In this document: positions 35,445 through 44,249 of the stretch, in pieces
Position numbering within the stretch: position 1 is the first letter of the stretch
Layout: each line of letters begins with the position of its first letter
From: JAUILH01 sp964230215
GTDB taxonomy: Bacteria > Bacteroidota > Bacteroidia > Flavobacteriales_D > JAUILH01
Length of the DNA stretch: 64,000 nt
Direction: 5' to 3'
Assembly: GCA_964230215.1 (NCBI GenBank)
Contig: CAXRGQ010000014.1
Location: 62,001-126,000 of the forward strand
Notes under the pieces: generated by a model
What the model was told of the DNA's origin: nothing
Database searches by the model: none
What the model saw: the letters and a program-made list of their open reading frames with translations, nothing else
Made by a program: the position numbers and the translations under genes

Positions 35445-36594
35445 ATTTCAGACAGATTTTAGAAACGTACAGACGCCATGCTACTATTACGACCAGGAGT
35501 TATTGGCGCGCACTATAGATGCCGTTAAGTCTGCAGCGGGCAGATACGAATACACAGTGCATTATGCCTTAAAAGCGAATTCGAACTTTACCATCCTAGA
35601 TCAGATATTTGATGCTGGTATAGGTGCAGATTGTGTGAGTGGAAACGAATTAAGAAGGGCGCTTGAAATGGGCGTTTCACCCAATAAAATTGCCTTAGCA
35701 GGTGTTGGTAAAACAGATTTCGAATTAGAATTGGCGATTCGTGAAGGCATTTTTGCTATCAATGTTGAATCCTTGCACGAATTGGAAGTGATAGGTGAAT
35801 TAACGGAGTCACTTCAATTACCAGCACGCATAAGTCTGCGTATTAATCCTAATGTGGATGCTAAAACTCACAAGCATATAACAACTGGATTAAAAGGAAA
35901 TAAGTTCGGAATGGCGCGCAGCGACATTCAGACGGCTATTCAGATTATCGAAAGATTCGATGGCTTGCAGTTAAAAGGCTTGCATTTTCACATAGGTTCA
36001 CAGATTACAGATATGAAGCCATTTGTAGAGTTGTGTGCACAAGTAAATGAAATTCTGCGCATGATGGAAGCACTGAATATCGAGTTAGACCATTTGAATT
36101 TAGGAGGAGGTTTAGGTGTTAATTATGAAGCACCAGATGAACAAAGTATACCAGATTTTGAAGCTTTCTTTGCTAGCATTTACAATAATTTGCAAACCTC
36201 CTTACCTGTGCATTTCGAACTAGGACGTTCAATTGTGGCGCAGTGTGGTGCTTTGGTGACGCGTGTGTTGTTCGAGAAAGAATCAATGGGACACGATTTT
36301 CTTATTGTAGACGCAGGCATGACCGAGTTGATGCGCCCAGCGTTATACAATGCTTATCACAAAGTTGAGAAATTGTCAGAGCAGGGGACAGGACTTAAAA
36401 CCTATAATGTGGTAGGCCCTGTGTGTGAATCTACGGATTCCTTTGGCACTGCAGTTGAATTAGAGGAATGTAAAAGAGGAGACATTCTAGTTATCAGAAC
36501 GTCTGGTGCCTATGGTGAATCCATGGCGAATTCATATAATTTAAGAGAATTACAAGCACCTGTTTTCAGCTCGGAATTAAAAGTTACGTGCTAA
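35437..36594 (+). CDS. lysA: Diaminopimelate decarboxylase
   Basis: 385 residues. PLP enzyme converting meso-DAP to lysine. The PLP Lys lies in HYALKANSN (Lys46). HIGSQI, LNLGGGLGVNYE, and the C-terminal GPVCESTDSFG with catalytic Cys are intact, followed by a RTSGAYGESMANSYNLR-type end. Full length for the short LysA class. The overlap with lysC implies translational coupling. Its stop overlaps the convergent DinB-like gene by four bases. Confidence 0.94.
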   Translation: MFRFQTDFRNVQTPCYYYDQELLARTIDAVKSAAGRYEYTVHYALKANSNFTILDQIFDAGIGADCVSGNELRRALEMGVSPNKIALAGVGKTDFELELAIREGIFAINVESLHELEVIGELTESLQLPARISLRINPNVDAKTHKHITTGLKGNKFGMARSDIQTAIQIIERFDGLQLKGLHFHIGSQITDMKPFVELCAQVNEILRMMEALNIELDHLNLGGGLGVNYEAPDEQSIPDFEAFFASIYNNLQTSLPVHFELGRSIVAQCGALVTRVLFEKESMGHDFLIVDAGMTELMRPALYNAYHKVEKLSEQGTGLKTYNVVGPVCESTDSFGTAVELEECKRGDILVIRTSGAYGESMANSYNLRELQAPVFSSELKVTC

Positions 36595-37085
36595 AGATTT
36601 AAGTGAGCGTAGAAGCCAAGATCTTCGTTTTTGTTTAGTTTGGTAAGGAGAGCAATTTGGCCAGTGTGGTAGGAGAAATGTTCAATGGCGTGAGTGATGA
36701 TACTTACGCCATTGTCATTAAATACCTGTACTTTGAATTGTTTAGTAAGGTCGGCTTTCAGGAATTTATCCTTACTATTAATTAGGTCTTGTTCTAGCGT
36801 TTTAAATGCCTGAATTAGTTCTGTTTTGCTATGATGATTGTTGAGGTCGAATTCGCTATCACGATTTCTATTATCTATCTCACCAATTAAATTCCCGAGT
36901 AACCATTGTCTACAGTTACCAATGACGTGGAGACATAAGGTGCCAACTGAATTTGAACTTTCATTAGGACGTTTCCAGATGTCTTCTTCGCTTAAACTGT
37001 CTAGGCATTTTAGGATACGAGGAATGGATTCCTCACAAATGCGGATTTGGATTTGTTCTATTAAGAGTTGATGTGTGGTTGACAT
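36591..37085 (-). CDS. DinB/YfiT-like four-helix putative metalloenzyme
   Basis: 164 residues, all helical. DinB superfamily marks: a metal His in the first helices (LCLHVIGNCRQWLLG) and two in the last (HAIEHFSYHTGQIALL), the usual three-histidine site. Members include bacillithiol- or mycothiol-linked transferases and proteins of unknown role; which one is not visible. Cytoplasmic. Lies 9 bases after the DUF1428 gene stop, same direction. Confidence 0.85.
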   Translation of the reverse strand: MSTTHQLLIEQIQIRICEESIPRILKCLDSLSEEDIWKRPNESSNSVGTLCLHVIGNCRQWLLGNLIGEIDNRNRDSEFDLNNHHSKTELIQAFKTLEQDLINSKDKFLKADLTKQFKVQVFNDNGVSIITHAIEHFSYHTGQIALLTKLNKNEDLGFYAHLNL

Positions 37086-37094
37086 ATTTATTGA

Positions 37095-37472
37095 CTAATC
37101 GGATATGATAAGAGGTCTAAACCCTCCATACACCATTCTTTCCGCGTTAAAGATAAGCTTCTCAGGGTTCATTATGGCAGCGAGCAGATCAGTCATTCTT
37201 GGATCATTCGGCACCCTTTCGTTAGCAACTTCTCTCACTTCTTTTGACGGAAAAACCACCCAACCAAATACCACCACTTCATCTTCCTTCAGGTCAAGTA
37301 TTTCGGTGAAAGAGCGTGTACCTTTTAAATTCAAATCATCACGCACAAACTCATGATAGCTAATCGCACCATGTTCTTTCCAAATATCGGCTACATTTTC
37401 CGCTACATCCTTGTAGGTATCTAAATGTTCTGCTGGCAGGGGGAATACAAATCCGTCTATATAGTTTGACAT
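37095..37472 (-). CDS. DUF1428 family protein
   Basis: 125 residues starting at the ATG at 37472 (SNYIDGFVFPLP, the DUF1428 opening). A longer frame from 37544 adds 24 basic residues that overlap the upstream gene and do not fit the family. Two ferredoxin-like halves of a dimeric alpha/beta barrel; WKEHGAISYHEFVRDDL and VVFGWVVFPSKEVRE are recognisable. Function unknown. Cytoplasmic, adjacent to DinB-like and DUF2200 genes. Confidence 0.85.
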   Translation of the reverse strand: MSNYIDGFVFPLPAEHLDTYKDVAENVADIWKEHGAISYHEFVRDDLNLKGTRSFTEILDLKEDEVVVFGWVVFPSKEVREVANERVPNDPRMTDLLAAIMNPEKLIFNAERMVYGGFRPLIISD

Positions 37473-37488
37473 AACAATATGATTGGTG

Positions 37489-37860
37489 TTAGCCTTCTCG
37501 TAAAATCTTCTCCATCTTCTTGCCTTTCGCCAATTCGTCCACAAGCTTATCTAAATATCGTACTTGTTTGTACACCATAAATTCATCGTCAATATTCTCA
37601 ATACGATAACCACATATAACACCTGTAATTAAGTGTGCATTTGGGTTTATATCTGCCTGGCTGAAAAACGTTTCGAAGGTGACTTGTTCATCAATTAAGG
37701 ATTGTAACTTGTTATTGTCAAATCCAGTTAGCCACTCGATTACCTGATGTAATTCATCTATGGTTCTTCCTTTCTTTTCAACTTTCGTCACATAGTGTGG
37801 ATAGACAGAAGAGAATTTCATATTGGCTACTTGTTCGTTTTTTTTTGCAGTTACTTCCAT
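37489..37860 (-). CDS. DUF2200 family protein
   Basis: 123 residues, cytoplasmic. The pattern FSSVYPHYVTKVEKKGRT, VIEWLTGF and the C-terminal ITGVICGYRIENIDDEFMVYKQVRYLDKLVDELAKG matches DUF2200, including the short ICGYR/(I/V)E strand. The first 13 residues before MKFSSVYP are charged and may or may not be translated. No known function. Lies 17 bases upstream of the DUF1428 gene. Confidence 0.85.
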   Translation of the reverse strand: MEVTAKKNEQVANMKFSSVYPHYVTKVEKKGRTIDELHQVIEWLTGFDNNKLQSLIDEQVTFETFFSQADINPNAHLITGVICGYRIENIDDEFMVYKQVRYLDKLVDELAKGKKMEKILREG

Positions 37861-37936
37861 GGCATTTGAATTAAAATTACATTCTCAAATATAATGATTT
37901 GCGAGAGCTAATCATCACGGGTTAGAGGCTAGTTTA

Positions 37937-38998
37937 CTAAAACACACGTTCAAAATGTTCCCCAACCAACCTATACACACCACTACTAGTTGTGCCAACA
38001 AGAAGCGTCCCTTCAGAGTCTTCAAAAAAGCACCAAGACATAATGCTCGGATGATTTTCACCAATCGTGAAGTTATTCATTTGCTTACCGTCGTACTTCC
38101 ATAATCCAGTGTCTCTATCACTGAACCAGATATTCCCTTTGCTGTCCTCAAAAATGGCAAATACATGTTCTAATGTCTCGGCGGGTGAAATATCACCATT
38201 ACCCGCACTGTTTTCATGGATAAGACCTTGTTGCTCTGAAAAGTTAATCGTTGAATCACCTTGTTGAAGTAAGACACCAATACCGTTATTTCCTATCCAA
38301 AGTCTACCCTTTGAGTCTTCTAAAAGGCTTCTAACATGAAGTTTTTGATTAGTTTCTGTAAAGCCTAAACTACCGTCGTTTATTGATGTGAAATTTTCTC
38401 CATCAAAGCCAAAGACGCCAGCATAGGTTCCTACCCATAATTTGTTTTCTCCTTTTGAGATACAGGTAGTGTGATACACATTGTTAGGGTTGTAGGTTTT
38501 ACTCGCAGGAAAAGGGAGATATGCTAAGGATTGATTGTGCCATCTAAATACACCTTCTTTGGTTCCAGCGTTAAACCATAAATCATCGTCTGATAATTCC
38601 CATATGGGAGAGGCGTGTGGATTCAGAATGTCCTTATGCCTCAAGATCTTTTGCCCATTGTATACACTAACTCCGTTTGCTGTACCAAAACAGATATTGC
38701 CAAATTTATCTTCTTTAATTGAGCGGATTTGATTGTCTGCCAAACCGTCTTCTGTGGTGAAATAGGTGTAGCTTTTTCCATCAAATCTACAAACACCTTC
38801 TTTATGACTGCCTACCCAGTAATTTCCTTTGCTGTCAATGTAAATAGCACGAATAAAGGATGAAAATTGTAGTGTGTCCGGATGTGCTGAATTTTCAATA
38901 GGAGGAGATCCTTGCGAATCTGCACTGCTTGTTGATGAACTTGAGCAAGCGTAGTGTAGAGGGAGGAGGCACAGAATGCAATGTAGTGTTTTGATCAT
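37937..38998 (-). CDS. Propeller-repeat lipoprotein, two-component-regulator sensor type
   Basis: 353 residues. Lipoprotein signal MIKTLHCILCLLPLHYAC with Cys18. Then about seven blades of the two-component-regulator propeller repeat, e.g. IRAIYIDSKGNYWVGSHKEG, IKEDKFGNICFGTANGVS, LLEDSKGRLWIGNNGIG, FEDSKGNIWFSDRDTG. In hybrid two-component systems this propeller senses carbohydrate; here it stands alone as an envelope lipoprotein, with no kinase fused or nearby. Function unknown. Begins 19 bases downstream of miaA's end. Confidence 0.85.
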   Translation of the reverse strand: MIKTLHCILCLLPLHYACSSSSTSSADSQGSPPIENSAHPDTLQFSSFIRAIYIDSKGNYWVGSHKEGVCRFDGKSYTYFTTEDGLADNQIRSIKEDKFGNICFGTANGVSVYNGQKILRHKDILNPHASPIWELSDDDLWFNAGTKEGVFRWHNQSLAYLPFPASKTYNPNNVYHTTCISKGENKLWVGTYAGVFGFDGENFTSINDGSLGFTETNQKLHVRSLLEDSKGRLWIGNNGIGVLLQQGDSTINFSEQQGLIHENSAGNGDISPAETLEHVFAIFEDSKGNIWFSDRDTGLWKYDGKQMNNFTIGENHPSIMSWCFFEDSEGTLLVGTTSSGVYRLVGEHFERVF

Positions 38999-39017
38999 AT
39001 CGTCAATTGATGTTGTT

Positions 39018-39920
39018 TTATTTTATGAATGCCAAAACCTCCCCAACAATATCCTCCAGCTCCCTTCCATCCGCATCCAACCAAACAGCGTCTTCCTCCT
39101 TTTTAAACCATGTAAGTTGGCGTTTGGCAAATCGTCTGGTGTTTTGTTTGATGGCATCAACGGCTTCTTCTAATGTGTATTGACCGTCTAAGTACTCAAA
39201 GAGTTCTTTGTAACCAACGGTGTTGAGTGAGTTGAGGTGTTTGTGCGGTCGCATGGACAGCGCTTCCTCCAATAAGCCTTGTGCCATCATGTAGTCCACC
39301 CGCGCATTTATCCGTTTGTACAAAGTATCTCGGTCCCAATTAAGCACAAATTTATGTACGGTAAAATCGCGTCCTTTTGCCTGCCCGCTTCTAAACGAAC
39401 TATAGGGTTTTCCACTAACCAAACACACCTCTAACGCACGCATTAAACGTTGAGGGTTTTGAGTGTCTGCATGAGCCATGTAAGCTGGGTCTCTTTCTTG
39501 AAGTTCTTTTTGCAGGTACTCAATGCCTGTTTGTTCGTAATGCTGGATAATGTTGGCACGTATAGTCTCGTCACTCGGAATGTCATCTATGCCATTAAAC
39601 ACTGCTCGTGCATACATGCCAGACCCACCGACCATAATGGCGTAATCAGATTCTTGATGCAATGCTGTAATTTTTTCAATGGCATCCTTTTCAAACATTC
39701 CCGCGGTGTAGGTATCGTGAATGGATTTGTGTCCAATAAAATGATGTGGGGCTTTAGCCAGTTCTTGAGCTGTTGGTTTAGCTGTACCTATGCTTAGTTC
39801 TTTAAAAAATTGGCGCGAGTCGCATGAAACTATCTCGGCATTTAATGCTAATGCTGTCTTAATGGCCAATGTTGTTTTTCCGCTGGCGGTAGGTCCAAGT
39901 ATGGCAATGAGTTTCTTCAA
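39018..39920 (-). CDS. miaA: tRNA dimethylallyltransferase
   Basis: 300 residues. Transfers dimethylallyl to A37 of tRNAs that read UNN codons. P-loop GPTASGKT at 9-16, then the DSRQFFKELSIGTAKPT and HHFIGHKSIHDTYTAGMFE regions, GGSGMYARAV and the C-terminal TRRFAKRQLTWFK are intact. The start is TTG at 39920 (MKKLIAILG); no ATG precedes the P-loop. Five bases downstream of the pRiA4b-type gene. Confidence 0.94.
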   Translation of the reverse strand: MKKLIAILGPTASGKTTLAIKTALALNAEIVSCDSRQFFKELSIGTAKPTAQELAKAPHHFIGHKSIHDTYTAGMFEKDAIEKITALHQESDYAIMVGGSGMYARAVFNGIDDIPSDETIRANIIQHYEQTGIEYLQKELQERDPAYMAHADTQNPQRLMRALEVCLVSGKPYSSFRSGQAKGRDFTVHKFVLNWDRDTLYKRINARVDYMMAQGLLEEALSMRPHKHLNSLNTVGYKELFEYLDGQYTLEEAVDAIKQNTRRFAKRQLTWFKKEEDAVWLDADGRELEDIVGEVLAFIK

Positions 39921-39925
39921 ACGGC

Positions 39926-40486
39926 TTATAGGTCGTAATCGTCAATGTTATCGAATTCGTCCTGACCCATTTCGTCGTCATCAAATTCGTCCATGTAATC
40001 TTCGTAGGAGTCGCCGTTTTTCTTTTTATCATCCCCACCTAAGTCAATGCCTTCCATTAAATCAGGCATTTCTTTGTCGTCCTCATTCGGTACCTCTCCA
40101 ATAGACATGCTTACTTTGTAAATTCCGTCGATATCCTCATCGTTAAACTCAAACACTTCAAGGTAAAAACACCACATCTTAAGGAAATCGTACACCAAAA
40201 TGATTTTCTGTCCTTTTAGGCGAATAATGTCTTCGATATAGGCAGAGCGCATTTCAGTTGGTAAGCCCTGCGGGTTAGGTTCACCCATGTCCATCAGAGC
40301 AATTTCGTGACCTTTGTCCCATTCATCGTTACTCATGTAAAAAGATGCCATTTGGTCTCCTCTAAACTTAAATGTCTGAATGATTGCATTGTAAAGATCC
40401 TCCATTGTCTTATCCATACCAATACAGATGTCTCTAAATACATCTTCCTCGATATCAGGAACAACACGAACAACTACATTTTTCAT
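39926..40486 (-). CDS. pRiA4b ORF-3/IS1096 TnpR-like passenger-domain protein
   Basis: 186 residues. The N-terminal ~120 residues (VVRVVPDIEEDVFRDICI, DLYNAIIQTFKF, DQMASFYM, LVYDFLKMWCFYLEV) match the plasmid pRiA4b ORF-3 fold, also found as a passenger in IS1096. The tail is strongly acidic (YMDEFDDDEMGQDEFDNIDDYDL). No transposase or inverted repeat is nearby, and it lies between miaA and cca in a tight run, so it looks like a settled chromosomal gene rather than mobile DNA. Function unknown. Confidence 0.8.
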   Translation of the reverse strand: MKNVVVRVVPDIEEDVFRDICIGMDKTMEDLYNAIIQTFKFRGDQMASFYMSNDEWDKGHEIALMDMGEPNPQGLPTEMRSAYIEDIIRLKGQKIILVYDFLKMWCFYLEVFEFNDEDIDGIYKVSMSIGEVPNEDDKEMPDLMEGIDLGGDDKKKNGDSYEDYMDEFDDDEMGQDEFDNIDDYDL

Positions 40487-40487
40487 A

Positions 40488-41930
40488 CTACTTTGCCTTT
40501 TTTACAGTTAATCCCAGCTCTACGCCTTTTTTAAGCATAAAGTTATAGGCTGCGTCATAATTATTTTCAATCTCACCATCCAATATGGCGTCTTTTATGG
40601 CCCCTTTTATGTCACCAATCACCTTGCACGGTTTAATGTCAAAGGTTTTCATGATAAGCTCACCTGTGATTGGGGGCTGCCAATTGCGAATACGATCACG
40701 TTCTTCTACGTCCTTTAATTTCTGCCTAACATTAGCGAATTTCTCTAAATAACGTTTGACTTTGCCTTCGTTTTTTGAAGTTATGTCTGATTCGCACAGT
40801 ATCATTAAATCTTCAATGTCATCTCCCGCCTCAAAAATTAAGCGTCTAATAGCGGAGTCAGACGCTTCTTCATTAGTTAATGCGATAGGGCGTAGATGCA
40901 AGAAAACCATTTTCTGGACGTATTTCATTTTGTTGTCCAGCGGGAGTTTCATACGTTTAAAAATACGCGGTACCCATTTAGATCCCATGTCTTCATGCCC
41001 ATGAAAGGTCCATCCATGTCCTTCTTGAAAACGTTTTGTGGCGGGTTTAGCTATATCATGCATTATAGCACTCCATCTCAACCAGAGATTGTTAGATCGC
41101 TCAGCCACATTATCTAATACCTCAAGGGTGTGATAAAAATTGTCTTTATGTGCGATTCCCTTTCGTTTCTCTATACCCTTTAAATCTTGCAATTCTGGGA
41201 ATATTAAAGGCAATAGTTTGGATTCTTCCAATAGTTTAAATCCAATAGAGGGTTTGTCGGCTGCAATTATTTTGTTGAGTTCTTCACTTACCCGCTCGCT
41301 GGAAATGATTTTGATTCTCTCTGCATTCCGTGTTATAGCAGCGAATGATTCTTCTTCAATTCTGAAGTTTAATTGCGTAGCAAAACGAATGGCTCGCATC
41401 ATTCTCAAAGGATCGTCTGAATATGTGATGTCTGGATCAAGTGGTGTTTTGATGAGTTTTTCATCTAAATGCTCTAAGCCACCAAATGGGTCAACGAGGG
41501 TTCCAAACGAATCTTTATTCAGTGAAATTGCCATTGCATTAATGGTGAAATCGCGTCTGTTTTGATCGTCTTGAAGAGTCCCGTTTTCAACTATGGGCTT
41601 TCTTGAATCACGCTGGTAAGATTCTTTTCTAGCCCCAACAAATTCGATTTCCAGGTCCTCAAAATTAAACATGGCTGTTCCAAAATTCTTGAATACACTT
41701 ACTTTGCCTGCGCCGAGATCTTGCGCACATGCCTTAGCCGTTTCAATACCTGAACCCACAACAACAATGTCTAAGTCTTTACATGGACGATCCAAAATAG
41801 CATCACGCACGTAACCGCCCACCACGTAGCCTTCAATGTTCATTCTGTCTAGGGTAGTGGAGATGGCGTGACAAACCGAATTGTCCACGGCCGTGTGAAT
41901 TTTATTTTCTAATGATTTGGATTTCACCAT
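40488..41930 (-). CDS. CCA tRNA nucleotidyltransferase / poly(A) polymerase family with HD domain
   Basis: 480 residues. Class II nucleotidyltransferase head GGYVRDAILDRPCKDLDIVVVG with catalytic Asp52/Asp54; flexible NRRDFTINAM; SDDPLRMMRAIRF. HD metal site IMHDIAKPAT with His291-Asp292. This build suits tRNA CCA-end addition and repair. Overlaps the end of tsaC by 29 bases. Poly(A) polymerase and CCA enzymes cannot be separated by eye with certainty. Confidence 0.9.
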   Translation of the reverse strand: MVKSKSLENKIHTAVDNSVCHAISTTLDRMNIEGYVVGGYVRDAILDRPCKDLDIVVVGSGIETAKACAQDLGAGKVSVFKNFGTAMFNFEDLEIEFVGARKESYQRDSRKPIVENGTLQDDQNRRDFTINAMAISLNKDSFGTLVDPFGGLEHLDEKLIKTPLDPDITYSDDPLRMMRAIRFATQLNFRIEEESFAAITRNAERIKIISSERVSEELNKIIAADKPSIGFKLLEESKLLPLIFPELQDLKGIEKRKGIAHKDNFYHTLEVLDNVAERSNNLWLRWSAIMHDIAKPATKRFQEGHGWTFHGHEDMGSKWVPRIFKRMKLPLDNKMKYVQKMVFLHLRPIALTNEEASDSAIRRLIFEAGDDIEDLMILCESDITSKNEGKVKRYLEKFANVRQKLKDVEERDRIRNWQPPITGELIMKTFDIKPCKVIGDIKGAIKDAILDGEIENNYDAAYNFMLKKGVELGLTVKKAK

Positions 41931-42477
41931 TCAGACCAACTTTCAAAATAGAAGACGCCTTACCTCCCATTTTATAGGACGGCAAATTTACAACATAATC
42001 AACGGTTTCTATTAATTCTTCAGAAATTTCAGCAAAGGAAGTGGGACTTGGTTGTCCACTGATATTTGCAGAGGTACTCACAATGGGGTGCTTAAGACGC
42101 TGGATGAGTTGTTTACAGAATGGGTCTTTAGTAATTCGGATGGCCACACTGCCATCTTCTGCACATACATTTTTCGCCAAATTCTTGCCCTTTGGATATA
42201 CAATGGTAAGTGGCTCACTTGAAGCATCAATTAAATCCCAACAAATTTCCGGAACTTGCTCCACATATTGTTCTAGGCGATAGTCTTCATCTACCAACAG
42301 TACATAGCTTTTGCCTGGTAATCTGTTTTTTATCGAAGAGATTTTATCTACAGCCGTTTGATTCGTTGCATCACAACCTATGCCCCAAATGGTTGCGGTA
42401 GGATAGATAACTACACCACCGTTTTTCATAGCTTCTGTGGCTGCATGTAATTCTGATTTCATTTCGTCTGTCAACAT
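41902..42477 (-). CDS. L-threonylcarbamoyladenylate synthase (Sua5/YrdC/YwlC family)
   Basis: 191 residues. Makes the threonylcarbamoyl-AMP used by TsaD to build t6A37 in tRNA. GGVVIYPTATIWGIGCDATN, KNRLPGKSY (KxR active region), TKDPFCKQLIQR and PIVSTSANISGQPSP are family hallmarks. Short (TsaC) form without the Sua5 C-terminal domain. Overlaps cca by 29 bases; ten bases downstream of the Gre-like gene. Confidence 0.93.
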   Translation of the reverse strand: MLTDEMKSELHAATEAMKNGGVVIYPTATIWGIGCDATNQTAVDKISSIKNRLPGKSYVLLVDEDYRLEQYVEQVPEICWDLIDASSEPLTIVYPKGKNLAKNVCAEDGSVAIRITKDPFCKQLIQRLKHPIVSTSANISGQPSPTSFAEISEELIETVDYVVNLPSYKMGGKASSILKVGLNGEIQIIRK

Positions 42478-42486
42478 TTGGCAAAA

Positions 42487-42942
42487 TTACCAAATAGCAA
42501 CAATTTCAAAGCTAAGTTGATTGAAGGAAATTTTATCACCTTTTGCCTTATTCAGTAATTGCTGACTGATGGGGGCTGTGGGAGATACACATGCAATTGT
42601 TGCATTGGATGCTTTTATCATGCCTAATCCTGGGCCAATAAAGTAATAAGTCTTCTTATCTGTTTGAATTAAACTACCGACACTTACCTTGTCTTCTTGC
42701 TTAGTGGACGAAATCTGGGTCAAGAATTCCAATTGTTTTCTTACCTCCATCATGGATTTTTTGGTTTTATCCAGTTCGTTATGCACCATGGCTCTTGCGG
42801 TGTCGTGTTTGTCACCAGCAGTACTTCTTCCTTCGCTTTCTAATGATTCTTGGAGATCATTCACAGCCTCTTGATAACTCGCATACTTTTTATTCAAAAT
42901 AGATTTGAGTTCGTTTTTTAATGCTTCTTTCAATCCTTCCAT
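42487..42942 (-). CDS. GreA/GreB-like protein
   Basis: 151 residues, close to GreA length (~158). N-terminal helical hairpin (LKEALKNELKSILNKKYASYQEAVNDLQ... KKSMMEVRKQLEFL) then a C-domain with KVSVGSLIQTDKKTYYFIGPGLGM and ISQQLLNKAKGDKI, like the GreA FKBP-type domain (usually PLG.ALLGKKVGD). The acidic tip residues at the hairpin (EGRSTAGDKHDTA) differ from canonical GreA, so transcript cleavage activity is uncertain. ATG overlaps the GT2 stop (TAATG). Confidence 0.7.
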   Translation of the reverse strand: MEGLKEALKNELKSILNKKYASYQEAVNDLQESLESEGRSTAGDKHDTARAMVHNELDKTKKSMMEVRKQLEFLTQISSTKQEDKVSVGSLIQTDKKTYYFIGPGLGMIKASNATIACVSPTAPISQQLLNKAKGDKISFNQLSFEIVAIW

Positions 42943-44249
42943 TAGATACCGATTTCTTTCGCTTGGTTAGATGTTTTAACAGGATTCCATGGATCTTTAT
43001 ACGACGATCTAAAGAAGAATTCACGCACGTAGGCAATAGATCGCACGATTCTTAAATAGTAGCCAAAATAGATCACCATCAATGGCAGATAAGGAAGAAA
43101 ATAGGTGAAATTCCCATGCTGTCTTGGTCTGAACGGATAGAAGATAATGTACTTTAAGTAGTTAGATGCTGTATAGAGCAGAATGTTCGCGAAGAAAATA
43201 AACTTTAATTGCGACCAGAAATTCATCAGCATATCAAACAGATACACATACCATTTAACATTTAGTATGATGTTGTAAAAGATGTTCTCTAAGAAGGATA
43301 CAAAGTTGATAAGACTAAAGTTCTGGGTCGGTTTAAAGACATCATTGTGTTTTCTAACTCTAAAACGAATGATGGACTTATCCCAGCGCAAGCGTTGTTT
43401 GCTGAGTTTTTTGAAAGTATTGGGTACGCTTGTCAAACACACCGCATCAGGGGCGAACTTAATTTTGTAGCCCACCTTTTTTACTTTAACAGTAATATCA
43501 CCATCAAGACCAGGACCAATATCCCAACCTTCTATCTTGTCCATCACATCCTTTCTAAATGCGCCAAAAGCACCTGAAATAATACGGTAGATACCAAGGT
43601 GGCTGGATACAATACGACCAATAGAAATGGTGTCAAAATATTCGATGGCTTGTAATGTTGTAACTAGGTTTTCGTCATAATTGCGTACCATAACATTGCC
43701 TCCAACTGCACCCACTGTTTTGTCTAGATAGAAGGGAAGAATAATTTGCTCAATGGCGTCACGGTCATACGAGCAATCTGCATCCAAATGGACAATGAAT
43801 TTGCCTTTGGTGAAACGCAAAGCTGTGTTGGCGGCAGAGGCTTTTCCACCGCGCACGTGATTCCGAATAAATAGATCAATCAAACCGTTTTTTTCTAGGG
43901 ATCGGCCTATAATTGGGGTGTCGTCGTCACTACCGTCATCAACAACAATAATTTCATAGTTTCTATAGGTCTGCTCGCTTAAACTCTGAACTAGTTTGTA
44001 GAGGTGTTTTCCTTCATTTTTACCCGGAACAATAATAGATACCAGAGGGTTTTCAAACTTCATCTGGTAAATAGCGTCTGCGGTTTTTTTGCGCTGGAGA
44101 TACTTTTTGATGCGCCAGCTAATAATCACCACGATATCAATAAATACATAGCGAAAGAATTCAAACATTACAAAAAACCAGAAGATGCGCAGGAGCTTGT
44201 CTGGGCCAACGGATTGAATGTAAGCTATGAATTCATCAATGCTAAACAT
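42942..44249 (-). CDS. Membrane family 2 glycosyltransferase, polysaccharide-synthase type
   Basis: 435 residues. One N-terminal membrane helix (about 22-45), a cytoplasmic GT2 domain, and several C-terminal helices (~312-405). Catalytic marks: DDGSDD (104-109), DAD (156-158), GLDGD (248-251) and QRLRW (285-289), the D,D,D,QxxRW set of processive synthases such as PgaC/BcsA. No PilZ domain. It overlaps the TackOD1-like gene by 8 bases and is the last gene of the 4-gene unit starting at 48879. Likely polymerises a glycan and passes it outward; sugar unknown. Confidence 0.85.
   Translation of the reverse strand: MFSIDEFIAYIQSVGPDKLLRIFWFFVMFEFFRYVFIDIVVIISWRIKKYLQRKKTADAIYQMKFENPLVSIIVPGKNEGKHLYKLVQSLSEQTYRNYEIIVVDDGSDDDTPIIGRSLEKNGLIDLFIRNHVRGGKASAANTALRFTKGKFIVHLDADCSYDRDAIEQIILPFYLDKTVGAVGGNVMVRNYDENLVTTLQAIEYFDTISIGRIVSSHLGIYRIISGAFGAFRKDVMDKIEGWDIGPGLDGDITVKVKKVGYKIKFAPDAVCLTSVPNTFKKLSKQRLRWDKSIIRFRVRKHNDVFKPTQNFSLINFVSFLENIFYNIILNVKWYVYLFDMLMNFWSQLKFIFFANILLYTASNYLKYIIFYPFRPRQHGNFTYFLPYLPLMVIYFGYYLRIVRSIAYVREFFFRSSYKDPWNPVKTSNQAKEIGI

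Noticed and set aside
37095..37544. Longer DUF1428 start at 37544
   Set aside because: The added 24 residues are Arg/Trp-rich and overlap the DUF2200 coding end; the family starts at MSNYIDGF.
41140..41565. 141-codon plus-strand frame inside cca
   Set aside because: Shadow of the minus-strand CCA enzyme, whose motifs cover the same bases; Ser-rich composition and no family match.
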